64,000 bases of DNA, taken from assembly GCA_964609965.1 (NCBI GenBank), contig CAZSTS010000002.1, positions 1-64,000 on the forward strand, written 5' to 3'. Below are positions 52,929 to 60,795 of this stretch, piece after piece (position 1 is the first letter of the stretch; every line of letters starts with the position of its first letter). The notes beneath the pieces were generated by a model. It was given only the letters and a program-made list of their open reading frames with translations. It searched no databases and had not been told where the DNA came from. The stretch comes from JAHJDR01 sp964609965 (GTDB lineage Bacteria > UBA10199 > JADGCS01). Position numbers and translations under genes: made by a program.

Positions 52929-54512
52929 ATGAGTCAAAAATATTCATCACCACCCCCTCCTGGATGGGTAAAGCCTGTAACAGCAGATATGCCTGACGGT
53001 CCGGAAAGACCGGCGGATAAGCCTCAACAAGACCAGGTTCAAGAACAACAGCAAGTTGAGCAACAAAAAAAAGACGAAGCCACACAAGCAGAAAAAAAAC
53101 AACAAGAGACTCAAGACAAGCAGCAATTAGAAAGACGCTCTACTGAGCAAAGGTCTCGTTTGCCGCAAAGAGATCAAACCACAAGACAACGTTCTCAGTT
53201 TCAACGTGATTCAGGAGAGCAGGCGCGTTCACAGATTCCAAAAAAACTTGGTCACAAAATCAATGTTAATCCCGAGACAGCTAGGCAAGCTCAAAGAGGA
53301 GGCAAGGATTCTCCGACGGCTCAAAAGGGACCCAGGGCAGAAGGCCAAAGGGCTTCGGTTAGACAGCAAGGGCAAGAAAAGCCTTTGCCACAAAGGCCTT
53401 CTGGGAGAGATTATAGATCTGTTCTTTCAGAAAAACCTTTTCGATCAGGAGTCATGAGGCACACGTCATTACATCAAAAATTACAACAACAAGCCATAAA
53501 ACAACAGGCTGCGCAACAATCAGGACAACGATTTGCTGATAAAGCTCTTGAGAAAGGTGAGGTACTTAGTTTTTTTCGTATGCGTCATCAGGCCAAAGAA
53601 AAAGAGAGATTTAAAAATGTTTTACGCTATGAATTAGCCAAAGCCAAGAAAGAGAAGAAGGCAAAACAGATTCAATCTATTAGGCAGCATGCAGACAGCA
53701 AACACAGGCAAAGAACTTTAGGACAAATGAATCGCTCCGAAATGACTCGGGCAGACCTTTTAAAACAACAAATGGCTCATAAGCTTACTAAGTCTGCTAC
53801 TCAAAGTAAGTTTGAAAAGGTTTTGCAGCAAGTTCTGTCGGGCAATAAAAAATCAGCGGCTCTTCTGCCCGAAAATGTTCGCGCCCGCTTTGCTACAAAA
53901 ACAAACGCCGAGTGGAATCAATTTTTTAAAAATGCTGCGGGTCTCAATAGTGCTGGAGTGAAGAGTCAAGGAAAGCTGACTGGTTTAATAGAGGCATTGT
54001 TTAGGGGGCTTTTCAAAAAAGGGGATAAGGGGCAGCAAATGCTTGTTGCTGATTTTGCCATGAACGAAGGTGGTGAAGTCGCAGAAAATAAATTCTCACA
54101 ACTTCTTATGAATGATAAAGCTTTGTTAGAGATGTTCAACAAGCTTAAACCTGGTGATATTATCCCTCCAGAACTTTTGCAAAAGTTGGGCGCTGAGTTT
54201 GAATTTATCAAGCTTGCCAACCTTCTTCAAATGGCAGCTCTTACTCAGGCACAGAAAAATGAAATTCTAAAAACATATCGACAACAACATTCTCCAGAAT
54301 CTCAAAAACGTCTAGAACAAGCTTTGGTTGGAAGTCGCGAAGAAGAAGCAAGGAGCGGTGGGTCAAAAGACCCTTTTGTTTATCCTGGTCATATCTTTGA
54401 TGAAAAAGAGCAGCATAAAGGGCATACAAAGTTGTTCATATATATGTTTTATGGAATTATTGGTTTCACCGCTGCTATGACGATTTTTGTGCTTTTAAGG
54501 TACTTATTTTAA
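52929..54512 (+). CDS. Gln/Lys/Pro-rich protein with C-terminal membrane anchor
   Basis: 527 residues, unrecognised. Residues 1-190 are extremely Gln/Arg/Lys/Pro-rich and disordered, with KQQETQDKQQLERRSTEQ-type coiled-coil tendency; 190-300 continue basic coiled coil; ~300-455 is the only globular-looking part (e.g. LPENVRARFATKTNAEWNQFF and LKPGDIIPPELLQKLGAEF); the last 30 residues form one membrane helix (LFIYMFYGIIGFTAAMTIFV) with a tiny tail. There is no signal peptide, so the bulk should be cytoplasmic and tail-anchored. AAAAGAG precedes the ATG. Confidence 0.7.
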   Translation: MSQKYSSPPPPGWVKPVTADMPDGPERPADKPQQDQVQEQQQVEQQKKDEATQAEKKQQETQDKQQLERRSTEQRSRLPQRDQTTRQRSQFQRDSGEQARSQIPKKLGHKINVNPETARQAQRGGKDSPTAQKGPRAEGQRASVRQQGQEKPLPQRPSGRDYRSVLSEKPFRSGVMRHTSLHQKLQQQAIKQQAAQQSGQRFADKALEKGEVLSFFRMRHQAKEKERFKNVLRYELAKAKKEKKAKQIQSIRQHADSKHRQRTLGQMNRSEMTRADLLKQQMAHKLTKSATQSKFEKVLQQVLSGNKKSAALLPENVRARFATKTNAEWNQFFKNAAGLNSAGVKSQGKLTGLIEALFRGLFKKGDKGQQMLVADFAMNEGGEVAENKFSQLLMNDKALLEMFNKLKPGDIIPPELLQKLGAEFEFIKLANLLQMAALTQAQKNEILKTYRQQHSPESQKRLEQALVGSREEEARSGGSKDPFVYPGHIFDEKEQHKGHTKLFIYMFYGIIGFTAAMTIFVLLRYLF

Positions 54513-54651
54513 CCTTCCTACCCCATAATATATACAATAATTACAGCTAGATAGAATCAGACCCAGGGTTTATTTTTTTTTGAGTTGCGTTGATAGTAAG
54601 GGTGATGATGGGGTATAATAGAGGGCTAGGTTTTTTTTGGAAGGAGGCACT

Positions 54652-55071
54652 ATGTTTGAAGCAAATGAAATTACAACAAAAGTCGTTGTGACTGTTTATC
54701 CTGATACCCCGGCTATTGAAGCAGCACGGTTGCTTGTTAGGTATTCCATTAGTGGTCTCCCTGTTGTTGATGATGAAGATAACCTCATAGGCATAGTTTC
54801 AGAAAAAGATATATTAGAGTTTGTAAATAATCCAGTAGACACAGCGCTCACAGTTTCAAATCTTATGACAAAAGATGTGATTAGCTTTGATGAGAAGGAT
54901 AGTCTTGTTAATATTTGTAATTGTCTTGTTAACAATCAATTCAGAAGAGTCCCTATAACTTCAAAAGGCAAGCTTGTGGGTATTATCAGTCGAAGGGATA
55001 TTTTAAGAAGACTTCTTGAAATGAAGCAGATAAATACCATCAGCGTTTGCGTAGAGGGAGAAGATGCGTGA
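54652..55071 (+). CDS. CBS-domain pair protein
   Basis: About 139 residues made of two CBS motifs: the first with VVVTVYPDTPAIEAARLLVRY, SGLPVVDDEDNLIGIVSEKDIL; the second with NLMTKDVISFDEKDSLVNI, FRRVPITSKGKLVGIISRRDIL. Such Bateman modules bind adenine nucleotides and signal energy status. AAGGAGG 4 bases before the ATG at 54652 decides the start over 54637. It stands alone, so its target is not indicated. Confidence 0.9.
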   Translation: MFEANEITTKVVVTVYPDTPAIEAARLLVRYSISGLPVVDDEDNLIGIVSEKDILEFVNNPVDTALTVSNLMTKDVISFDEKDSLVNICNCLVNNQFRRVPITSKGKLVGIISRRDILRRLLEMKQINTISVCVEGEDA

Positions 55072-55121
55072 CGAGACTTTAAAAAGGTTCGTATTGAAAA
55101 GTGAAAATTAAAAAATAAACA

Positions 55122-56495
55122 TTAAAAGATGAGATCTGACTTCTTGTCTTTTATCTTTTCTTTATATTCCTCAAATCCTTTTCGCTCCATTAAACCAAAT
55201 GTAAATTGTTTAATGCGTTCAACAGCGGGTTGATCAAAGGCGTTGATGTTCAAAAGTGCTCCCATGTAAGGGATAACATTCATGAAGAGTTGATAGAGTT
55301 GGCCGATTTGAAATTCGTTAATCTCGGTCAATTTAATAGTGGCATTAGGGCGGTTATTTTCTCGCAAACTCTCTTCTGTGGCGATTTTTTCTGCCCGCAT
55401 GAGTTCTTGAAGAGATTTGCCAGTTAAGAAGTCTATTTTTTCATCATCCAATTTATTATCAGACAATGTTGCTTTTTGAGAGAATTTTTCGATTTCAACA
55501 AAATAAATAATTTTATCTTTTGGTCCTTCTAGATAAAGTTGAAGTTGAGAGTGTTGGTCTGTTACGCCAACGCTTTTAAGGGGTGTTGAGCCAATGAATT
55601 TTTCTTTCCCATTTACCGTGTATCTTTTTCCTAAAGATTCTCCCCAAAGTTGGGCAAACCAATCAGAAAACAAACGCAGCCTATCTGTATAAGGGAGCAT
55701 CACAACTTGGGTTGTTTTATGTTTTTGCATCCATTCGTAGGTGCATAAAGCAATGAGAGCTGCGGGGTTTTGTGCCAAAACACCTTGGCGACATTCATTT
55801 TCTACATGCCTGGCCCCATCAAGGAGCTCTGTAATATTTACTCCGCTTACAGCTAAGGGAAAGAGGCCAACTGAGGTAAAGGCTGAAAATCTACCCCCAA
55901 CACCTGTTGGAACAGTCAAAGAAGGGAGGTTGTTTTTTGCAACAAAATCACGCAAGAATCCGTTGTGCGGGTCAGTGATGAAAAACATGTTTTCTTGGCT
56001 TTTTTCCCCAAAGACTTTTTTTATGAGAAGATATTGAGCAAGCGTTTCTGAAGTGTTGCCAGATTTCGAAATGATCACAAAAAGATTCTTCTCATCTTTG
56101 ATCAATTCAAAAAGGTCCATTACCGTAGTGGGATCAATGTGATCCACAACGTGTAGTTTTGGTTGGGTTTTGTTTTTTGCTCTTAAATGATTGGCATAGG
56201 CACCATGAATGGCTTGATAGATTGAAGCTGTGCCAAGAGCAGAGCCGCCAATGCCTAGCACGACAATATTTTGAACTTTAGCGTATTGTTTGGTTTGGGT
56301 AAGGACGTTGTCTAACAAAATGGGGTCTTCGGGTAGCGTTGAAAATGGCAGGTGTCCTGTTCTTTTGAGAACCATTACAGCTTGATGCATCTCTTTGAAT
56401 TGGGGTTCGAGTTTGGAAAGGTTTTTCAAGCCGTGAGAAATGGCAGGTTGAAATAAATTGTTTAAATCTAATGTAATTTTATGACGTGCTTTCAT
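55122..56495 (-). CDS. pgi: Glucose-6-phosphate isomerase
   Basis: About 457 residues, glycolysis. Visible signatures: VVLGIGGSALGTASIYQA near 78, ISKSGNTSETLAQYLL near 142, GGRFSAFTSVGLFPLA near 200, WGESLGKRYTVNGKEK near 284 with catalytic residues of the SIS fold, and the C-terminal AFDQPAVERIKQFTFGL. It belongs to the shorter Bacillus/Thermotoga-like type. AGGA lies 4 bases before the ATG at 56495, preferred over 56510. Confidence 0.95.
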   Translation of the reverse strand: MKARHKITLDLNNLFQPAISHGLKNLSKLEPQFKEMHQAVMVLKRTGHLPFSTLPEDPILLDNVLTQTKQYAKVQNIVVLGIGGSALGTASIYQAIHGAYANHLRAKNKTQPKLHVVDHIDPTTVMDLFELIKDEKNLFVIISKSGNTSETLAQYLLIKKVFGEKSQENMFFITDPHNGFLRDFVAKNNLPSLTVPTGVGGRFSAFTSVGLFPLAVSGVNITELLDGARHVENECRQGVLAQNPAALIALCTYEWMQKHKTTQVVMLPYTDRLRLFSDWFAQLWGESLGKRYTVNGKEKFIGSTPLKSVGVTDQHSQLQLYLEGPKDKIIYFVEIEKFSQKATLSDNKLDDEKIDFLTGKSLQELMRAEKIATEESLRENNRPNATIKLTEINEFQIGQLYQLFMNVIPYMGALLNINAFDQPAVERIKQFTFGLMERKGFEEYKEKIKDKKSDLIF

Positions 56496-56574
56496 AGGTT
56501 CCTGATACAATTTATCAATGTCTTTTACGAGAAAAAATTGCGATCCTTATCATAGTGAGATAGGAGGGTGGCAA

Positions 56575-57039
56575 ATGACAGATCAAAACAAACGCATTCT
56601 TGCCCTTGATGTTGGTACTAAAACATGTGGTGTGGCTGCCACAGACCCCATGGGTATTATTTGTCAGCCTCTCACGACGTTGCGCTACAAAGGTGATCAT
56701 GATGTTTTGCGTGTTTTTAAAGATCTCAAAGATGTTTTCATCGAGTATCAACCACAAACGATTGTTTTAGGTCTTCCTTTAAATGAGGATGGTTCTGAAA
56801 GTCTTCAGGCAAAAAAGATTAGAGGCTTTGTAAAGGGGCTTCAAAAACATCTTAAAGGCAATCAAGTCTCTCCAGATAATTTCAAGTGGGTTTTCTTTGA
56901 TGAGTTCTATTCATCCAAAGAAGCAGAGTCTTTTCTTATTGAGGCTGATGTGAGCAGAAAAAAACGAAAACAGGTTATTGATAAAATGGCAGCTGTTTTT
57001 ATCTTACAGCGCTATCTCGAAGATCAGGGGACCTCCTGA
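56575..57039 (+). CDS. ruvX: Putative pre-16S rRNA nuclease/Holliday junction resolvase YqgF
   Basis: 154 residues. ILALDVGTKTCGVAATDPMG with the first catalytic Asp, IVLGLPLNEDGSES, FFDEFYSSKEAE with Glu/Asp and DKMAAVFILQRYLE with the final Asp match the RNase H-like YqgF/RuvX family, which matures 16S rRNA in E. coli. GGAGG precedes the ATG at 56575; the open frame from 56518 is too long. It overlaps the convergent MscS gene by 16 bases. Confidence 0.9.
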   Translation: MTDQNKRILALDVGTKTCGVAATDPMGIICQPLTTLRYKGDHDVLRVFKDLKDVFIEYQPQTIVLGLPLNEDGSESLQAKKIRGFVKGLQKHLKGNQVSPDNFKWVFFDEFYSSKEAESFLIEADVSRKKRKQVIDKMAAVFILQRYLEDQGTS

Positions 57040-58352
57040 TTCGCGCCATTTCCATTGTCACCATTAAGATAATGAAGGAAAGGTTCAAGGAGCTTAGGAT
57101 CTACAGATCTTCTTGGATAAGTTGTTGCTGATGTAAGCACTTTGGAGTTTGGGATATCATTCAAGACAGGTTCCAAATCAGGATTGATTAATGGGTTTTC
57201 AAGATAGGCTAGAATTTCTTGTGTAGAAAGTTCTACGTCTACATCAGGATCCAGACTTTGTGGATCAGGAACATCTGTTGCGCCAACTTGTTCTTGTTCC
57301 TCTCTTATCTTTTCTTCTGGATCAATGAAATCGATTAACGTTGTTGTTGATAGGTTGCGACCCAGCACAAAACCTTTTTTACCTTCATATTCCACATAGG
57401 TGCCAACTCCTTTTTTTTGCAAAATAGCCATGAATGCAAAAGACATCAGATTGAATGCAAGATCTTTTACAGCCACAGCCAAGGCAATGCTCACAATAGC
57501 AGATCCGCCAAGAAGAATGTGCATATCGCCGCCTACAAGAACATAAGAAAAAACAAGCCCCAAGGCCAAGAAAAGAATACGGGCGGTCTTATTGGCTCTT
57601 GTATTAAAAAGCCTTCTGCGTTCAGTGATGTTTGCGTTATCAATATTTTTTTGGAGGAGTTTTTGTAAATAACCTGTAGCAAACCAATTTGCTACAGTAG
57701 CTATTGTCACTGCACCTAACCTAAGAGTGATGCTTCCAAAAAGATTCATCTCATCTAAATTGATGAGTTTTGAGATGTCTAGGCCCCTCATGTATTCACC
57801 AAAAGAGCTGGCTAAAGAAAAGGCACCTATTGTGGGAGAAAGAGGCTGAACTCCTTTCATTTGAGCGGCTATTGTGGGGATATCCAGCCCTGCAATACAA
57901 GCGGTAAGTTCTGCGGGTTTGATATCACCAAAAAGTTGGGGGCTTTCTCGTTGAAGCACAGGGAGCATTCTAAGTCCGTGTTGTGTGACCTGGGCAGTTG
58001 GATCATTTGTTGTGGCAAGGCTTCCTGTCTCTAGGGCTGCGACAGCTCGAGGTGACTGGTTTCCTGGCCTGGCTGGTAACGTGCTTAAATCATAAAGATG
58101 TGAATTGGCAGCGTGAGGAAGTTCGGGCAACCATTCAACACAGTGTGCAGGTAATGGGGGGATGTACGGAGAAGATCTTCCCTCTAATGCTTCAAGAGCA
58201 AGATGAGCCTGATAGGCTACGGTATAAGGAACATTTTGTGTCGTTGGCACCCCATAAACAGTAAGCGGGTTTTCAAAATCAAAGCGAGACAGCCAAGCAG
58301 TGCTTGGTGTTGGCGTCAACGAGAAAGGGGATGCTGTGTTGACCATATGCAT
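57024..58352 (-). CDS. MscS-like mechanosensitive channel with long N-terminal region and acidic tail
   Basis: 442 residues. Residues 1-200 are Pro/Ala/Ser-rich with no signal peptide and no known domain. Three membrane segments follow (about 202-224, 259-277, 280-298), the last being a TM3-like IVSIALAVAVKDLAFNLMSF, then the MscS beta-domain core GVGTYVEYEGKKGFVLGRNLSTTTLIDF (about 313-340). After it comes an acidic tail (355-442) instead of the usual cytoplasmic cage. The gate region is MscS-like, but the rest is unusual; it may be a specialised channel or a signalling relative. Confidence 0.7.
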   Translation of the reverse strand: MHMVNTASPFSLTPTPSTAWLSRFDFENPLTVYGVPTTQNVPYTVAYQAHLALEALEGRSSPYIPPLPAHCVEWLPELPHAANSHLYDLSTLPARPGNQSPRAVAALETGSLATTNDPTAQVTQHGLRMLPVLQRESPQLFGDIKPAELTACIAGLDIPTIAAQMKGVQPLSPTIGAFSLASSFGEYMRGLDISKLINLDEMNLFGSITLRLGAVTIATVANWFATGYLQKLLQKNIDNANITERRRLFNTRANKTARILFLALGLVFSYVLVGGDMHILLGGSAIVSIALAVAVKDLAFNLMSFAFMAILQKKGVGTYVEYEGKKGFVLGRNLSTTTLIDFIDPEEKIREEQEQVGATDVPDPQSLDPDVDVELSTQEILAYLENPLINPDLEPVLNDIPNSKVLTSATTYPRRSVDPKLLEPFLHYLNGDNGNGANQEVP

Positions 58353-58606
58353 ATCCCAGTCCTTTCTCTCTTCACCTGATTAAAATTCTGGAAAGATTTT
58401 GGCTAAAAAGCAAGACAAATATCAGGATAATATCTATGATTTGTGTGAGGGAAAGCATTAATTTTGAGAAAGTCCCTACAAAGCTAAAATGTCTAAAGAT
58501 TTGTGCTAAAGAAAAAAGGGTGTTTTGAAACTTTATGTGTCGCGAACACGACAGTTTTGACACAAAGAGTTAAGTAGAACGAAAATGGAACAAAAAGGCG
58601 CAAAAA

Positions 58607-58627
58607 AACCCCATTGGTTTTGGGGTT
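58607..58627 (-). terminator. Rho-independent terminator of the outer-membrane protein gene
   Basis: Read on the minus strand AACCCCA pairs with TGGGGTT around a 7-base loop and is followed by a run of T; it lies about 35 bases after the gene end. Good terminator shape. Confidence 0.75.
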
Positions 58628-58661
58628 CTTTTACTCATAAATAATTTCTAATAAAGGTTTG

Positions 58662-59213
58662 TTAGAAGTGGTAAGCTACACCTACTCGGGCTTCTCCGCG
58701 GTTGTAGATGACAGCTGACTTGATAAGAAGTTCTGTTTTTACAGAAAATTCTTTTGTCAGCATAAAGTGCATTCCAAAACCTACGTCGGCGACTGGAACA
58801 ACAGAGCTTCCGCTTACAACAGCGCCAACGCCAAAGATGACATAAGGATTAAACTTTTCGCTAGCTCCAATATAGTAATGGCCAACAACATCTGCTACAA
58901 AGTAATTTTCTTTGATTAAAGTACGTTGTCGACTTGAATACAGGAGTCTTGAGTATCCTAAGGAAATCTCACCTGAAACGCGGTCTGCAAGTCCTAGTTC
59001 AAAACTTGCCACGAAACCAAAGCCAGCAGTTTTTGTGCTGCCCGCTGAGGCAAAGTTGAAATAGAGGCTTTCCCAATCTGAATTGAGATCAAAGTATCCC
59101 ATGCCGGCAACACCAATTGCCTTTTTTTCTTTTACAGAAAATGCTTGGGCGTTTGAAGCCACGATGAGGAATGTTGCTAATACAAAGATTGTGATTATGT
59201 TTAGTGTTTTCAT
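58662..59213 (-). CDS. Outer-membrane beta-barrel protein (OmpA/OmpW-like small barrel)
   Basis: 183 residues with a Sec signal peptide (NIITIFVLATFLIVASNAQA, cleavage after AQA) and a mature domain of alternating hydrophobic/polar strands ending in a C-terminal Phe (VAYHF), the signature for insertion by the Bam machinery. Likely an eight-stranded barrel. The ATG at 59213 is chosen over 59252 because it starts the signal peptide. A terminator follows the gene; no operon partner. Function unknown. Confidence 0.85.
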   Translation of the reverse strand: MKTLNIITIFVLATFLIVASNAQAFSVKEKKAIGVAGMGYFDLNSDWESLYFNFASAGSTKTAGFGFVASFELGLADRVSGEISLGYSRLLYSSRQRTLIKENYFVADVVGHYYIGASEKFNPYVIFGVGAVVSGSSVVPVADVGFGMHFMLTKEFSVKTELLIKSAVIYNRGEARVGVAYHF

Positions 59214-59392
59214 AGTGAATGTCTCATAATAAATATGATTAACGAAGGTCAATACTAATGATTTGATAAATATTACACTTATATTTATAGGCTTACAGCT
59301 GAATTCAGGCCTAGAACCCAGTAAAAGCCAGTGTTCATTTGTCGTTAATTTCTGGGTAACCCATTGAAATATTTACAAAAGAGAGGAAAATC

Positions 59393-60682
59393 ATGTCAAA
59401 AATTACATATATAAATTCTAGAGAAGTCTTAGATTCTAGAGGAAATCCAACTGTTGAGGTAGAGCTGATGTTGGACGATAAAATTTCTGCAAGGGCTATT
59501 GTTCCTTCAGGCGCCTCCACTGGAGAGCATGAAGCATGTGAATTGAGGGACGGTGATAAAGAGCGATATCTGGGTAAAGGTGTTCTCAAGGCAGTTCAAA
59601 ACGTAAACACAGAGATAGCAAAAGAGTTTAAAGGCTTTTCTGCTGGAGAACAAAGAAAATTAGATGAAAGCTTGTGTTCTTTTGATAATACAGAAAACAA
59701 ATCAAAGTTGGGTGCTAATGCAATCTTGGGTGTTTCAATGGCTTATGCAAGAGCTTGTGCACAAGAAAAATCTCAACCTTTATACCAGTACTTTGCAGAA
59801 CTTAGGGATTCAAAAGGTGTGACATTGCCAGTTCCCATGATGAATATTTTAAATGGTGGCGCTCATGCTGATAACAATGTCGACATTCAAGAATTTATGA
59901 TCATGCCCATTGGTTTTGATTCTTTTGTTCGTTCCTTGCAAGCTGGTGCCGAAGTTTTTCACAGTTTGAAAAACGTACTTAAAGGCAAAAGGCTTAACAC
60001 AGCTGTTGGTGACGAAGGTGGTTTTGCTCCTAATCTAAAATCAAATACCGAGGCTTTAGCTGTTGTGGCAGAGGCTATTGGCAAAGCAGGTTACAAATTA
60101 GGTGATGATATTGTTTTTGCTGTTGATGCTGCAGCCAGTGAATTTTTCAAAAATGGTCAATATGTTCTTGAAAATGAAGCCACACCACAAAAAAGCTCTG
60201 CTGATATGGTTGAGTTCTACCGTGGCTTAAAAGCTCAGTTCCCAATTATGTCTCTTGAAGATGGCCTTGACGAAAATGATTGGGATGGTTGGCACGCTCT
60301 TACAAAAGAGCTCGGAAAAGAAATGCAGATTGTTGGAGATGACCTTTTTGTGACAAACACAAAGCTTTTGTCCAGAGGCATTGAAAACAATGTGACAAAT
60401 TCTATTCTCATTAAAGTGAATCAAATTGGAACAATCACAGAAACCATCGATGCTATAACCATGGCACAAGATGCGGGATTCACAACGGTTATTTCCCATC
60501 GCTCTGGCGAAACCGAAGACACGACCATTGCTGATCTAGCTGTTGGAACAGATGCAGGACAGATAAAGACAGGAAGTCTTTGTCGTACAGATCGAATCGC
60601 CAAGTATAATCAACTTCTTCGCATCTCAGATAGTTTAGGAAAGAATGCTAAGTATGCTGGGAAAGGATGTTTTAGATTCTAA
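59393..60682 (+). CDS. eno: Enolase
   Basis: 429 residues, glycolytic 2-phosphoglycerate dehydratase. NSREVLDSRGNPTVEVEL at the N-terminus, SGASTGEHEACELRD, GDEGGFAPNL near 206 (catalytic Glu), SLEDGLDENDWDG, VGDDLFVTNTK and ILIKVNQIGTITET near 340 (catalytic Lys), and SHRSGETEDTTIADLAVG are all intact. AGAGGA lies before the ATG. Stands alone, with repeat arrays after the stop. Confidence 0.98.
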   Translation: MSKITYINSREVLDSRGNPTVEVELMLDDKISARAIVPSGASTGEHEACELRDGDKERYLGKGVLKAVQNVNTEIAKEFKGFSAGEQRKLDESLCSFDNTENKSKLGANAILGVSMAYARACAQEKSQPLYQYFAELRDSKGVTLPVPMMNILNGGAHADNNVDIQEFMIMPIGFDSFVRSLQAGAEVFHSLKNVLKGKRLNTAVGDEGGFAPNLKSNTEALAVVAEAIGKAGYKLGDDIVFAVDAAASEFFKNGQYVLENEATPQKSSADMVEFYRGLKAQFPIMSLEDGLDENDWDGWHALTKELGKEMQIVGDDLFVTNTKLLSRGIENNVTNSILIKVNQIGTITETIDAITMAQDAGFTTVISHRSGETEDTTIADLAVGTDAGQIKTGSLCRTDRIAKYNQLLRISDSLGKNAKYAGKGCFRF

Positions 60683-60719
60683 TACGCGCTTACGCACCTA
60701 CAAAATTTATCGAAAAAAT

Positions 60720-60789
60720 GTCTAGCGTCTAGCGTATCTGGCATCAAGCATCCAGTATCTTGCGCCTTATATTCCGCGACCCTGCGACC
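60720..60789. repeat. Heptamer array x7 followed by octamer pair, after eno
   Basis: GTCTAGC, GTCTAGC, GTATCTG, GCATCAA, GCATCCA, GTATCTT, GCGCCTT (60720-60768), then CCGCGACC, CTGCGACC (60774-60789). It fills the spacer between convergent eno and kinase genes. The change of unit length and word inside one spacer is notable. Confidence 0.85.
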
Positions 60790-60795
60790 CCTTCT

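Noticed and set aside
58372..58563. 63-codon minus-strand frame upstream of the MscS-like gene
   Set aside because: No ribosome site or similarity; lies in an AT-rich spacer.
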